Assembly: GCA_965223045.1 (NCBI GenBank)
Contig: CBDCVN010000013.1
Location: forward strand, 186,001 to 250,000
Direction of reading: 5' to 3'
DNA length: 64,000 nt
Source: CBDCVN01 sp965223045
GTDB taxonomy: Bacteria; Deinococcota; Deinococci; Deinococcales; Trueperaceae
Position 1 is the stretch's first letter. Every line of letters begins with the position of its first letter. Positions 17,388 to 25,962 of the stretch are shown here, piece after piece. The notes beneath the pieces were generated by a model. It was not told the DNA's origin, made no database searches, and saw only the letters and a program-made list of their open reading frames with translations. The position numbers and the translations under genes were made by a program.

Positions 17388-17706
17388 TCCTGGTGATGTA
17401 GTGGCAATTGACTTTCCAGGTGTGACAGGCATAAAGCGTAGACCAGCCGTTGTTGTATCTTCAACTGCCTACAATACTTCTAGACCTGATATCATAGTGG
17501 GGTTGATTACTAGCCAAACTATAGATTTAGGTTCAACTGATTGTAAACTACAGGACTGGTCTCAGGCAGGTTTACGAGTCCCATCAGTTTTTCGTAGTTT
17601 CTTTGCTACTTTGCCATCTACAACTAACCCTATTCTTATAGGGCATTTATCTGACCAAGATTGGCAAAGTGTACAAGCCTGTGTCAAAGCAGCCCTTGCT
17701 ATATGA
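17371..17706 (+). CDS. MazF/PemK-like endoribonuclease toxin
   Basis: 111 residues. The N-terminal NPGDVVAIDFPGVTGIKRRPAVVVS matches the MazF/PemK fold (small SH3-like barrel), with RRPAVVVSS the usual conserved strand and IVGLITSQ the next. These toxins cleave specific mRNA sites. Translation is coupled to the preceding antitoxin by a 17-bp overlap. It is intact, in contrast to the HigB gene about 1.5 kb upstream. Toxin-antitoxin pairs are typical cargo of chromosomal integron arrays. Confidence 0.85.
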   Translation: MKSLFNPGDVVAIDFPGVTGIKRRPAVVVSSTAYNTSRPDIIVGLITSQTIDLGSTDCKLQDWSQAGLRVPSVFRSFFATLPSTTNPILIGHLSDQDWQSVQACVKAALAI

Positions 17707-17785
17707 GACTGTGGTTTTCCAAGTGTTTGCAGGAATTTGTATTAAGTGTTTTAAGCTGTGTTGTAAGCCCCATTACTGTGTTTGT

Positions 17786-17896
17786 ACCTAACTGTCGTTG
17801 GAGGTGATGCATATATGAATGGCGAAATTAAGTGTGGTTTTAGTTTCAGGAGTTTTTGTTGAGTGATGTGCACACCTTAGCTCTGTACCGTTAGGT
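17786..17896 (+). other. attC-like integron recombination site 2
   Basis: 111 bp. Outer boxes are ACCTAAC (17786-17792) and GTTAGGT (17890-17896), exact inverted matches to each other. Inner arms AGGTGATGCATAT and ATGTGCACACCT are partly complementary. The middle differs from sites 1 and 3. The next gene starts 8 bases after the right box, the normal cassette geometry. Confidence 0.72.
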
Positions 17897-17903
17897 AAAA
17901 AGA

Positions 17904-18770
17904 ATGAAAGTAGTGTTTCCTAGCATACCATTTGATTCAAAATTAGTTGATTCAGACTTTGAACAAGAATTTGAAGCAGCTCAAAAAGTGGATTGGGATT
18001 GCTATCTTTATGATCATGAGTTGATAGAACAAGGAAATGTAAAAGACGCTTTAAAAGCAATTCCAAAATCTGAAGGAGAGAATGTTTTTCAACGTGGCTG
18101 GATGTTTACTAGTAAGAAATACGAAGATTTTTTTGATGGGCTCATTTCAAAAGGTTATAGACCCATTGTGACACCTAATGCTTACGAACAAAGCCATTAC
18201 TTACCATTGGCATATCCGCTTATTAAAAAATATACGGCTAAGAGTGATTGGATAACTGGAGAATCAGTTAATGACGCATGGGAACTGTATAGGGGATTCA
18301 TTGAAAAAGATGCAATTATTAAAGATTGGGTAAAATCAGCAAAGCATAAATGGAAGGAAGGGTGTTTTATACCAGCCAATACTGATAGGGAGGCTTTTGG
18401 TAAAATATTTTCTGTTTTTAGAAAAGAAAGAGGAAAGCTTTTTAATCGGGGGGTAGTGATTCGAGAGTTTTTGAGTTTCAGGATTAATGGTTTTGATATG
18501 AGAGGATTTCCTTGCAATCAAGAAACTAGGTTGTTTTTTTGGAATGGCAATCTAATTTTAGAGCCAAAAGATAGTGATATAATGTTACAAAAGAAGAAAT
18601 GGGAAAGCATAGCCTCTAGTTTCCAATCACCTTTTATAAGTATAGATGTAGCTCCATTGGAGTCTGGTGACTATTTGATTGTAGAAGTGGGAGATGGTGG
18701 TGTTTCGGGGTTGCCAATTGGGATTTCCCCTATAGAATTTTTCAAGAAGATAAAAAACTTGGCTAACTAA
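17904..18770 (+). CDS. ATP-grasp domain protein (R2K clade-like)
   Basis: 288 residues. The C-terminal part has the ATP-grasp ending: FNRGVVIREFL, then FISIDVAPLESGDYLIVEVGDG and GVSGLPIG, with acidic metal-binding residues. The N-terminal part (FPSIPFDSKLVDSDFEQEFEAA, RPIVTPNAYEQSHYLP) matches the R2K-type ATP-grasp proteins. Such enzymes ligate a carboxylate to an amine using ATP; in this clade peptide-tagging roles have been proposed, but the substrate is unknown. The gene lies exactly between two attC-like sites, so it is a complete cassette. Its promoter is not evident. Confidence 0.78.
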   Translation: MKVVFPSIPFDSKLVDSDFEQEFEAAQKVDWDCYLYDHELIEQGNVKDALKAIPKSEGENVFQRGWMFTSKKYEDFFDGLISKGYRPIVTPNAYEQSHYLPLAYPLIKKYTAKSDWITGESVNDAWELYRGFIEKDAIIKDWVKSAKHKWKEGCFIPANTDREAFGKIFSVFRKERGKLFNRGVVIREFLSFRINGFDMRGFPCNQETRLFFWNGNLILEPKDSDIMLQKKKWESIASSFQSPFISIDVAPLESGDYLIVEVGDGGVSGLPIGISPIEFFKKIKNLAN

Positions 18771-18922
18771 TGAGGTCAACACTTAAAGGTATTTCATGTT
18801 GCATAGAAAGACTTATCCATTAGACTAGACTCTTTAAAGAAAATTTCAAAAGTTTATTTGGAAGTTCCTAAATAATTATAGAGTGAGTTACAATGGAAAT
18901 TGCTTACCAGCCAAACATCACA

Positions 18923-19033
18923 ACCCAATTCTCGCTTTACTACGATGCACACACGTGGGGCGCAATTAACCTTGAAAATAGTTCAGAGAAATGTAACTAA
19001 AAGTGTGCGCACCTGAGCTTTATGCTGTTAGGG
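18923..19033 (+). other. attC-like integron recombination site 3
   Basis: The right box is GTTAGGG (19027-19033), off consensus at its last base; the left box is best read as ACCCAAT (18923-18929). From GGGGCGCAATT to GCTTTATG it is nearly the same as site 1, including the right arm GTGTGCGCACCTGAGC. Degenerate but clearly the same family. A small ORF starts 13 bases after it. Confidence 0.68.
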
Positions 19034-19045
19034 TTGTATATCAAT

Positions 19046-19255
19046 ATGAAACGATCTGGTTGGGGTGCTCGAAGAAGAAACCGAAACATTGGAACTAGTA
19101 AGTCTGGTCACGGTCAGGATAATCGTTTGACCATTCCTGAGTCATGGGCAGACGACCGCTTTTTCCACAAGAAATTAAATAACCCTGTCAGCCTTGAACT
19201 CGAGGTTCACGAAAACCAAGTAACAACCTTAGTTGAAGGAACTTACTTATCTTGA
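19046..19255 (+). CDS. Small basic hypothetical protein in a cassette
   Basis: 69 residues from ATG 19046; an upstream in-frame start would lie inside the attC-like site. The N-terminus is basic (MKRSGWGARRRNRN) and the rest mixed (ESWADDRFFHKKLNNP, LELEVHENQVTTLVEG). No family recognised. Its position directly after an attC-like box makes it a cassette gene. GTGCACACC at about 19268-19276 after the stop may be what is left of its own attC. Confidence 0.55.
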   Translation: MKRSGWGARRRNRNIGTSKSGHGQDNRLTIPESWADDRFFHKKLNNPVSLELEVHENQVTTLVEGTYLS

Positions 19256-19284
19256 TTTTTGTCATGCGTGCACACCAGATGATA

Positions 19285-19620
19285 TTAAACGAGGGTTAAG
19301 ATAGGGCTGCTCTTACCACCACTACTAACAATTGAAATGTTACCATCACCACTATTTAACATAGCACCACCCTTATCTACAGCCTTATTTCCTACAAAGG
19401 CAACGTTGGTTAGGATGGGGCTGCTCGAGCCAGAATCAGAACCTCTATTGTACATTGCACCACCTCTTTCAGCTTGGTTCCCTGCAAAAGTAATGTTGCT
19501 TAGGGTGGGGCTGCTCGAGCTATTAGAACCATAACAAAAATTGAATATTGCACCGCAAGCTTGAACATTATTTCTTATAAAGCTGCTGTTGTTTAGAGTG
19601 GGATTGCTCGAGCCAAGCAC
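19285..19620 (-). pseudogene. Right-handed beta-helix (adhesin-like) repeat fragment
   Basis: About 111 residues made of repeats with the pattern SSPxLxNxxFxGNxAxxGGAMxN (for example SSPTLSNITFAGNQAERGGA and SSPILTNVAFVGNKAVDKGGA). This is typical of polymorphic outer-membrane and autotransporter-type passenger domains. There is no signal peptide, a stop lies just upstream of the first codon and the C-terminus ends abruptly, so it is an internal piece of a much larger gene. Three of the repeats contain GCTCGAGC. Confidence 0.6.
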
Positions 19621-19715
19621 CTAACTTATTGTGACCGCTCTGCCAAAACAGGATTTTGAAGAGAGCTATTTAGCTATTTAGAACGCGGGGCATGCACGAA
19701 CGCAATTTATATATT

Positions 19716-20718
19716 AGAGTTGTTCGGAAATAGCCAAATCAGCTAAAATAGTAGCTAGTATGGTAGTTTTCAAAACCAGAAGTGACAGACAAGTAAGAGC
19801 CTTGACAGGTTTGCCTGAAGAAAAGATAAATGAGTTAGAGACAGTGTTTGAAGAGGTATATGAGGAGCAAAGTCAAAAAGACTATGAAGAACAACAAGCT
19901 AAAGGGGAAAGAGAACGATCTAGGGGAGGAGGAAGAAAAAGTAAACTTCCTTCTACTAAACACAAACTCGAATTTATTCTCTACTACCTGAAAAGTTATC
20001 CTACAATGGATGAATTAGCAGAGAAGTTTGATATGTCTCGTTCCAGTGCACACTATTGGGTACATAAGCTGCTGCCAATTCTCTCAGCAGCCTTGGCAAA
20101 ATTAGGTATGTTGCCTAAGAGAGAGTTCAATACACCTGAGGAGTTAAAAGAAGCGCTTGAAGAAGCAAGAAAAATACTGATTGATGCTACAGAAAGGAAA
20201 CATAGACGCCCTAGTGAAGAAGAAAAGCAGGAGGAGCTATATAGTGGAAAAAAGAAGGGTCACACGGTAAAAAACACAATAATAGCAACAGGAAGAAAGG
20301 TAATAATCTATGTAGGAAGGACATTTGCTGGGCGGAGACATGACTATGGGATGTTTAAGGAGGAGTTTCCACCTAAACAAGGCTGGCTGAAAGAGGAGGG
20401 AAAAAGAGCAAATCTAGACTCAGGTTATCAAGGTATAAACAAGGATTATGGGATAGGAGCAGCGATACCAAAGAAAAAGCCAAGGAAGAGTAAAAAGAAT
20501 CCTAATCCAGAGCTAACAGAAGCAGAGAAGGAGAGGAATAAAAGGCTGGGCAAAGCAAGGATATATGTAGAACATGCCATAGGAGGTATGAAACGCTTTA
20601 ATATACTAGTGCATGCCTTTCGGAATCGCAAGGCAGGTTTTGCAGATAGCGTTATAGCTGTCTGTGGGGGGCTTTGGAATTTTTTGATTGTTTAAACTAT
20701 TTATTTCCGAACAACTCT
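19716..20718 (+). mobile_element. IS5-like insertion sequence, intact copy
   Basis: 1003 bp with inverted ends AGAGTTGTTCGGAAATA and TATTTCCGAACAACTCT, flanked by the 3-bp direct repeat ATT (19713-19715 and 20719-20721). One transposase. It lies 44 bases upstream of dnaB, in the same orientation, and may displace or supply that gene's promoter. Confidence 0.9.
19760..20695 (+). CDS. IS5-like (DDE_4/HARBI1-like) transposase
   Basis: 311 residues. An N-terminal helix-turn-helix (YPTMDELAEKFDMSRSSAHYWV, given here as TMDELAEKFDMSRSSAHYW) is followed by a DDE core: ILIDATERKHRRP, LDSGYQGI and YVEHAIGGMKRF. It is complete and almost identical to the copy at 34.6 kb, which carries a one-base deletion. 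A diverged third copy is at 53.5-54.4 kb. Confidence 0.9.
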   Translation: MVVFKTRSDRQVRALTGLPEEKINELETVFEEVYEEQSQKDYEEQQAKGERERSRGGGRKSKLPSTKHKLEFILYYLKSYPTMDELAEKFDMSRSSAHYWVHKLLPILSAALAKLGMLPKREFNTPEELKEALEEARKILIDATERKHRRPSEEEKQEELYSGKKKGHTVKNTIIATGRKVIIYVGRTFAGRRHDYGMFKEEFPPKQGWLKEEGKRANLDSGYQGINKDYGIGAAIPKKKPRKSKKNPNPELTEAEKERNKRLGKARIYVEHAIGGMKRFNILVHAFRNRKAGFADSVIAVCGGLWNFLIV

Positions 20719-20725
20719 ATTTAAA

Positions 20726-20754
20726 TGTAGCTTGTTGAGCCTAATCAAGCTACA
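20726..20754 (+). promoter_or_regulatory. Inverted repeat just upstream of dnaB
   Basis: TGTAGCTTG (20726-20734) and CAAGCTACA (20746-20754), a perfect 9-bp dyad with an 11-base spacer, end 8 bases before the dnaB start. It could be an operator or a leader hairpin affecting translation. No T run follows, so a terminator is unlikely. Confidence 0.5.
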
Positions 20755-20762
20755 ATAAGACT

Positions 20763-22100
20763 GTGAATACCCACACACTCCCTCACAATCTAGAAGCAGA
20801 GCAGAGTGTCTTAGGCAGCATTTTACTTGATAATGAAGTCTTTTCTTATATAGAAGGTAAGTTAGTTGCTGAGCATTTCTATAAAGAAGCTCACCGTGAA
20901 ATTTTTAGAGCTATTGAACACCTATTTAATCGTAATCAACCTGTTGATTTAGTTACTCTAACTGAGGAATTACGCCAGACAGGTCGTTTAGAAAGTATTG
21001 GCAGTGTTGCCTATCTTATTGGCTTAGCCGAAGATGTGCCTACTGCTGCCTACGCCGAAAACTATGCTAACATAGTAGCCGAAAAAGCTTTGCTACGGGA
21101 ATTGATTAGCATTAGTGGGCAAATTATGCAAAATGCTTATGATCAAACCTTACCTTTGGATCAAATTCTAGATAAGGCTGAGTCTGGCATTTTTGAAATC
21201 TCTAGTAATAAACGCTCCCATAACTTAATAAGTATGTCAACGTTAGTTGGCAAGGCTTTTGAGGCTATTTCTAAACAAATGAATAGTCCTAATTCTATAT
21301 CTGGACTTAAAACAGGCTTTACTTCTCTTGATAGTATAACTTCTGGTTTACAAGAAGGTAGTTTGAATGTGTTAGCAGCAAGGCCTTCTATGGGTAAAAC
21401 TGCTTTAGCACTAACTATTTGTCAGAATGTGGCTTTAAATGAAAAAAAGGCTGTAGCTGTTTTTTCTCTCGAGATGTCAGCTGTACAATTAGTTAATCGT
21501 ATGATTTGTAGTCTGGCATTAGTTGATATGAATCGTGTGCGCAATGGTGACCTTCCTTTTGAAAGTTTTACTAGGCTTAGTAATGCTGCGGGTAAACTTG
21601 CAGAAGCAGAAGTTTTTATTGATGATACAGCTATTATGAATGTAATGGAGTTACGCTCTAAGGCACGTAAACTTATGGCAAGTCATAATTTAGGTTTAAT
21701 TATTATTGACTACTTACAACTAATGAGTGGAGGAGGCAAAGGGGGCGGGGAAAACCGCCAACAAGAAATATCTAATATTTCTAGGAGTTTAAAAGCGTTA
21801 GCTAGGGAGCTTGATATTCCTGTGCTGGCTTTGAGTCAACTTTCTCGAGCAGTAGAGTCACGCCCCAATAAAAAGCCTATGCTTTCTGATTTAAGAGAAT
21901 CAGGTAGTATCGAACAAGATGCCGACTTGGTAATGTTTATCTATAGGGATGAATACTATGACAAGCAATCTGAGAAAAAGGGTATAGCTGAAATTATAAT
22001 TAGTAAACAACGTAATGGCCCAACAGGAAGCATTGAACTTATGTTTCACAGTAATCATGTTAGCTTTCATGAACTCGAGAAGTCTTCTAATGCAATGTAA
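20763..22100 (+). CDS. dnaB: Replicative DNA helicase DnaB
   Basis: 445 residues, normal length. It is the hexameric ring helicase that unwinds the replication fork 5'-3'. The N-terminal primase-interaction domain (NLEAEQSVLGSILLDNE) is followed by the RecA-like motor: Walker A ARPSMGKT at 206-213, FSLEMS, Walker B LIIIDYLQLMSG, LSQLSRAVESR, DLRESGSIEQDAD and KQRNGPTG. No intein. The start is GTG with a weak ribosome site. An insertion sequence sits immediately upstream, so the native promoter may have been disturbed. guaA converges from the other side, with 3 bases between the stops. Confidence 0.97.
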   Translation: MNTHTLPHNLEAEQSVLGSILLDNEVFSYIEGKLVAEHFYKEAHREIFRAIEHLFNRNQPVDLVTLTEELRQTGRLESIGSVAYLIGLAEDVPTAAYAENYANIVAEKALLRELISISGQIMQNAYDQTLPLDQILDKAESGIFEISSNKRSHNLISMSTLVGKAFEAISKQMNSPNSISGLKTGFTSLDSITSGLQEGSLNVLAARPSMGKTALALTICQNVALNEKKAVAVFSLEMSAVQLVNRMICSLALVDMNRVRNGDLPFESFTRLSNAAGKLAEAEVFIDDTAIMNVMELRSKARKLMASHNLGLIIIDYLQLMSGGGKGGGENRQQEISNISRSLKALARELDIPVLALSQLSRAVESRPNKKPMLSDLRESGSIEQDADLVMFIYRDEYYDKQSEKKGIAEIIISKQRNGPTGSIELMFHSNHVSFHELEKSSNAM

Positions 22101-22103
22101 AAG

Positions 22104-23636
22104 CTATTCCCATTCTATAGTTCCCGGTGGCTTGCTAGTTATATCAAAAACTACCCTGTTCACCTCAGCTACATTGTTAACAATGCGATTAGAAACAGTA
22201 GCAAGAAACTCGTGGGGTAGGTGTGCCCAATCAGCAGTCATTCCATCTACACTAGAAACTGCTCTTAAAGCAACAGTATTACTATAGGTGCGCTCATCAC
22301 CCATTACTCCTACGGTTTGTAAAGGAGTAAGTACTGCTAATGCTTGCCAAGTATCTTTGTAAAGATTATACTCATGAAGCGCATCAATGAAAATTTTGTC
22401 TACTTTACGCAAGATGTTTAAACGCTCTGCTGTAACTTCACTAAGGCAACGGATTGCCAGACCAGGTCCAGGGAATGGATGCCTTAAACGCAACTTATCA
22501 GGTAAGCCTAAGACTTTAGCAACTTCACGCACTTCATCTTTTAATAGTGTGCGAAAGGGTTCTAGAAGCTCAAAATCTAATTTGGCAGGTAAACCACCTA
22601 CATTATGATGACTTTTAATATTAGCAGTACCATGTCCACCAGCAGATTCAATAACATCAGGATAAAGTGTGCCTTGAGCTAAAAACTTAATTTTTCCGTA
22701 TTTTGCTTTAAGCTTTTTAGCCTCTTTGCTAAAGACATTTATAAATTCATGACCAATGATTTTACGCTTTTGTTCAGGATCGATAACACCTTTTAAAGCC
22801 TTTAAGAATTGCTTTGAAGCATCTACTACGGTAAGGTCAAGCCCCAATTGAGTTAGAGTTTCTTCAACTTCTTGGGCTTCTGAGAGCCTTAGCAAACCAT
22901 GGTCAACAAAGATTGCTGAGAGTTTAGAATTGATAGCTTTATTAAGTAAAAGTCCTAATGTACTCGAGTCTACCCCACCTGAAATGGCTAAAAGAACATG
23001 CTCTTCACCAACTTGTTTACGCACATCATTTATGAGTTGTTCTGCTATATTACCCGATTGCCAGTCTTGGGTCATGCCTGTTCGCTTAATGAAATTTTCC
23101 AGCAGTTTAGCCCCTTGTGGTGTGTGCTGCACCTCTGGATGGAACTGCAAACCATAAAACCCCTTGTCTTCATTTTGCATTCCAGCTATGGGTGTGTTAG
23201 GTGTAGTGGCAATCACTTCAAAATTATCTGGCAGGGATTTAACTATGTCACCATGAGACATCCAAGCAACAAATTCACCTTCTGCACCAGCAAATAAGCT
23301 ACCTTGGTAATGACTGAGTAACGCCTTACCGTACTCATGGGAATTACCTTTTATTACCTCTGCATTAAGTTCATAAGCTAATAGTTGCATGCCATAGCAA
23401 ATTGCTAATATTGGCAAGCTTGCTGATAATAAACCTTGGGGTAATCCTATAGCATTATGATCATAAACACTGCTAGGGCCTCCTGAAAGCACTATTCCCT
23501 TAGGGTTTTGAGATAGGATTTTGTCTATGCTTGTTGATGCAGGCAAGATAACAGTATAAGCTTTAAGTTCGCGTAATTTTCGGACAATAAGCCTAGTGTA
23601 TTGTGAGCCATAATCAAGAACAACTATGCTGTTCAT
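22104..23636 (-). CDS. guaA: GMP synthase (glutamine-hydrolysing)
   Basis: 510 residues. It converts XMP to GMP using ATP and glutamine. The glutaminase domain has catalytic Cys80 (AICYGMQL) with His166 and Glu168 (FHPEV). The ATP-pyrophosphatase domain has the P-loop SGGVDSS at 219-225, and the C-terminal dimerisation domain ends in the usual KPPGTIEWE. It overlaps the upstream pseudokinase gene by 4 bp (ATGA type), so they are co-translated. Cytosolic purine synthesis. Confidence 0.98.
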   Translation of the reverse strand: MNSIVVLDYGSQYTRLIVRKLRELKAYTVILPASTSIDKILSQNPKGIVLSGGPSSVYDHNAIGLPQGLLSASLPILAICYGMQLLAYELNAEVIKGNSHEYGKALLSHYQGSLFAGAEGEFVAWMSHGDIVKSLPDNFEVIATTPNTPIAGMQNEDKGFYGLQFHPEVQHTPQGAKLLENFIKRTGMTQDWQSGNIAEQLINDVRKQVGEEHVLLAISGGVDSSTLGLLLNKAINSKLSAIFVDHGLLRLSEAQEVEETLTQLGLDLTVVDASKQFLKALKGVIDPEQKRKIIGHEFINVFSKEAKKLKAKYGKIKFLAQGTLYPDVIESAGGHGTANIKSHHNVGGLPAKLDFELLEPFRTLLKDEVREVAKVLGLPDKLRLRHPFPGPGLAIRCLSEVTAERLNILRKVDKIFIDALHEYNLYKDTWQALAVLTPLQTVGVMGDERTYSNTVALRAVSSVDGMTADWAHLPHEFLATVSNRIVNNVAEVNRVVFDITSKPPGTIEWE

Positions 23637-25267
23637 TGAAACTCAAACACCAAGCCTGACTGTGAATTGTTAAGGGGTACTGTGGCTTCTACTATATTAG
23701 AGAGGTGTTCATCAAAACGTGCTTGCAACTGCCATTTACCTTCTTTATCTAAAAAGATAGGTTGACCAGAACTAGTTAGTGTACCTAAGCTACTATTTGG
23801 TAGATAGCTCGAGCCCTGAGGACTAGATATAACTACTAATTCAACCAAACGCAGATCTGTTGGGAACTCTGGATAAATAATGTAGCGTGTCCCTGGTTTG
23901 GGATTGACTGTTACAGGTAAAGGCAAAGAACTTTTTTCTTCTGAAAAGAAAAAGTATAAGGTAACTGCTGTAGCAGCAAGTACACCTATAATAAGGATAA
24001 TTATGCCTAGGGACAAATTTTTTCTAGAGCGTTCTTTAGTTCCATAAATACCTGATATTGCTGTCATTTGCAGATTCTCATTAGAATCTTCTTCAAAGCC
24101 TATATCTTCAACTTCTTGTGTTTTTACACTTGCTGAAAGTGATTTTATGGACTCTACTTCTTGCTGCTTTTGTTCGAGTAAAGTTTCCACCCAACTCTTT
24201 TTGCTATCTAGCGTTATGGTAGTTGTAATTGGACTATCTTTTTCAACTAAGTCATTGTCATTGTCAAAAGAGGTTTCTTCTAGATCCTGAACCTGTTTAA
24301 CAGATTCATGGCTTAATTCATTTTCATTTGCTGCAGGTTTAGGCTCTATAGTTTCTGTACTTAAAGGTGGTGGCTCAGTTGAATCTTTGGCCTCAAGCAA
24401 AAGTTTATTGCTTTCTACATCTCCACTTAATTGGCTTGTCAAATCTGCAGTTCTTGTATCATTATCACCAGCACTCTTAGGTGTAGTGTTAACTATATTT
24501 CCCTTAGTCTCTTGCTTTTTTGAGTCACTATCATCAGAAGGTGTTCTAGTAGGCTTTGCTTTGTAGCTAGAGCTCAAGTCTTTCTTCTCTTTTAGAGGAG
24601 GGGTTGTGTTTTCTTCTACTTGGCTAGATAATTTTCCATCAGAATTATCAGTAAGATAGAAATAAGCACTGCTTAACTTCTCAAGAAGTGTTTGAGCATT
24701 AGGGCGATCACTAGGTTTAGCTAAGCAAAGATTAATGATAGCATTTACTTGTTTAGGGAGGGTGTTTCCTACTAATTCCTTTACAGAAACTGCCCAAGCA
24801 TATATATCGCCTTCCAAGCTTTGTGTGTCTGGGTAGTAAGTGCTTACTACTTTCTCCCAGCGTACTCCATAGCCCTCAATATAGTACTGTGCACCATCAG
24901 ATAAAAAGCGTTGTGGACATATTCTCCCATGAATGATATTTAACTGGGCAGCATCATTAAGAGCTTGAGCAGTATCTAGCAAAAATGCTTCAGATTGCTT
25001 TACAGTAATCTGAGGCTGAACAATCTTGCAATTAGCTAGATCACTAGTAAAAACCCAAACTTGACTTTCTTGAGCACAAGAAGCCAAAATATCGGGTATG
25101 TGAGGGGAACTAAGAAACTCTGCATCAGAAATCGCCGTTCCTGAAAATTCATAACAGCGAACAGGTAAGCCTGTAAGTGGGTCAAGACCCATATAAATTT
25201 TTACCCCTGCTTCTTCACCTAAAAGGTTTCCTATTTGATAACGTGATTGTTGTCTCATGGTGCTCAT
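23633..25267 (-). CDS. Membrane pseudokinase-like protein
   Basis: 544 residues. Residues about 1-220 resemble a Ser/Thr protein kinase (YQIGNLLGEEAGVKIYMGLD, NIIHGRICPQRFL, DIYAWAVSVKELV, KPSDRPNAQTLL), but the catalytic elements are lost. HRD reads HGR, DFG reads EGYG, and the glycine loop and VAIK lysine are missing. An acidic, serine-rich linker of about 190 residues leads to one membrane helix (about 418-441, LGIIILIIGVLAATAVTLYFF) and a 100-residue extracytoplasmic domain. It probably acts as a scaffold or sensor, not a kinase. Coupled to guaA by a 4-bp overlap. Confidence 0.75.
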   Translation of the reverse strand: MSTMRQQSRYQIGNLLGEEAGVKIYMGLDPLTGLPVRCYEFSGTAISDAEFLSSPHIPDILASCAQESQVWVFTSDLANCKIVQPQITVKQSEAFLLDTAQALNDAAQLNIIHGRICPQRFLSDGAQYYIEGYGVRWEKVVSTYYPDTQSLEGDIYAWAVSVKELVGNTLPKQVNAIINLCLAKPSDRPNAQTLLEKLSSAYFYLTDNSDGKLSSQVEENTTPPLKEKKDLSSSYKAKPTRTPSDDSDSKKQETKGNIVNTTPKSAGDNDTRTADLTSQLSGDVESNKLLLEAKDSTEPPPLSTETIEPKPAANENELSHESVKQVQDLEETSFDNDNDLVEKDSPITTTITLDSKKSWVETLLEQKQQEVESIKSLSASVKTQEVEDIGFEEDSNENLQMTAISGIYGTKERSRKNLSLGIIILIIGVLAATAVTLYFFFSEEKSSLPLPVTVNPKPGTRYIIYPEFPTDLRLVELVVISSPQGSSYLPNSSLGTLTSSGQPIFLDKEGKWQLQARFDEHLSNIVEATVPLNNSQSGLVFEFQ

Positions 25268-25306
25268 GTCACTTAAAAATCTCTTATTTGCAAGCTTAAC
25301 ATGTTT

Positions 25307-25861
25307 TTATGTTAGTGAAGATGATGAGGGGTTTTGAGAAAATAATGGTAAGTGCCCAAGTGCTATGACATCTTCACGTTTATCCCCTTCTGTTAGCACA
25401 GCCAAGGTAGCAACGACTTTTGCCCCCACTTGACTAAGCAACTCAGAGAGGCCTTTTAGAGTACCACCTGTACTTACTACATCATCAATTATAGCAACAT
25501 TTTTATCTTTTATACGCTTAACATCTGCACCGTCAAGCACTAAATCTTGTGGTTTACCTGTAGTAATAGAAATGACTGTCTTTTTTACAGCTCCTATCAT
25601 ATAGGGTTTTTCTGTTTTACGCGCTACGACATAGGGGATTTTTGCTTTTACACTCATAGCATGAGCTAAGGGTATTGCTTTGGCTTCAGGAGTTATTATT
25701 AGCTCTATGCTTTTATCTAGTTTTTTAACTAATTCTTCGGCAGCCTCTTCGGTAAGTTCAGAGTCACCAAGTAGATTGAGCAGAGCAATAGAAACTTCCC
25801 CAATATTAATAATAGGAAGCTCACGTTTTAAAGTACCAATTTGTATGGGATATACTTGCAT
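25307..25861 (-). CDS. apt: Adenine phosphoribosyltransferase-like protein
   Basis: 184 residues. The type I phosphoribosyltransferase PRPP motif VAIIDDVVSTGGT is at about residues 124-136, with the earlier ELIITPEAKAIPLAHAMS loop and PYVVARKTEKPYM as in Apt. The reaction would be adenine plus PRPP to AMP. It sits 40 bases downstream of the pseudokinase start on the same strand, near guaA, consistent with purine salvage. A xanthine/other purine specificity cannot be ruled out. Confidence 0.82.
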   Translation of the reverse strand: MQVYPIQIGTLKRELPIINIGEVSIALLNLLGDSELTEEAAEELVKKLDKSIELIITPEAKAIPLAHAMSVKAKIPYVVARKTEKPYMIGAVKKTVISITTGKPQDLVLDGADVKRIKDKNVAIIDDVVSTGGTLKGLSELLSQVGAKVVATLAVLTEGDKREDVIALGHLPLFSQNPSSSSLT

Positions 25862-25962
25862 AGTTTTTCCTTACCTCATATAGTGCATGGTTTAGTATAC
25901 CGCACACAAATTAAAAATAAAACTAATTTGATACAAGAAATACATCCCAAAAATTGCTGACT

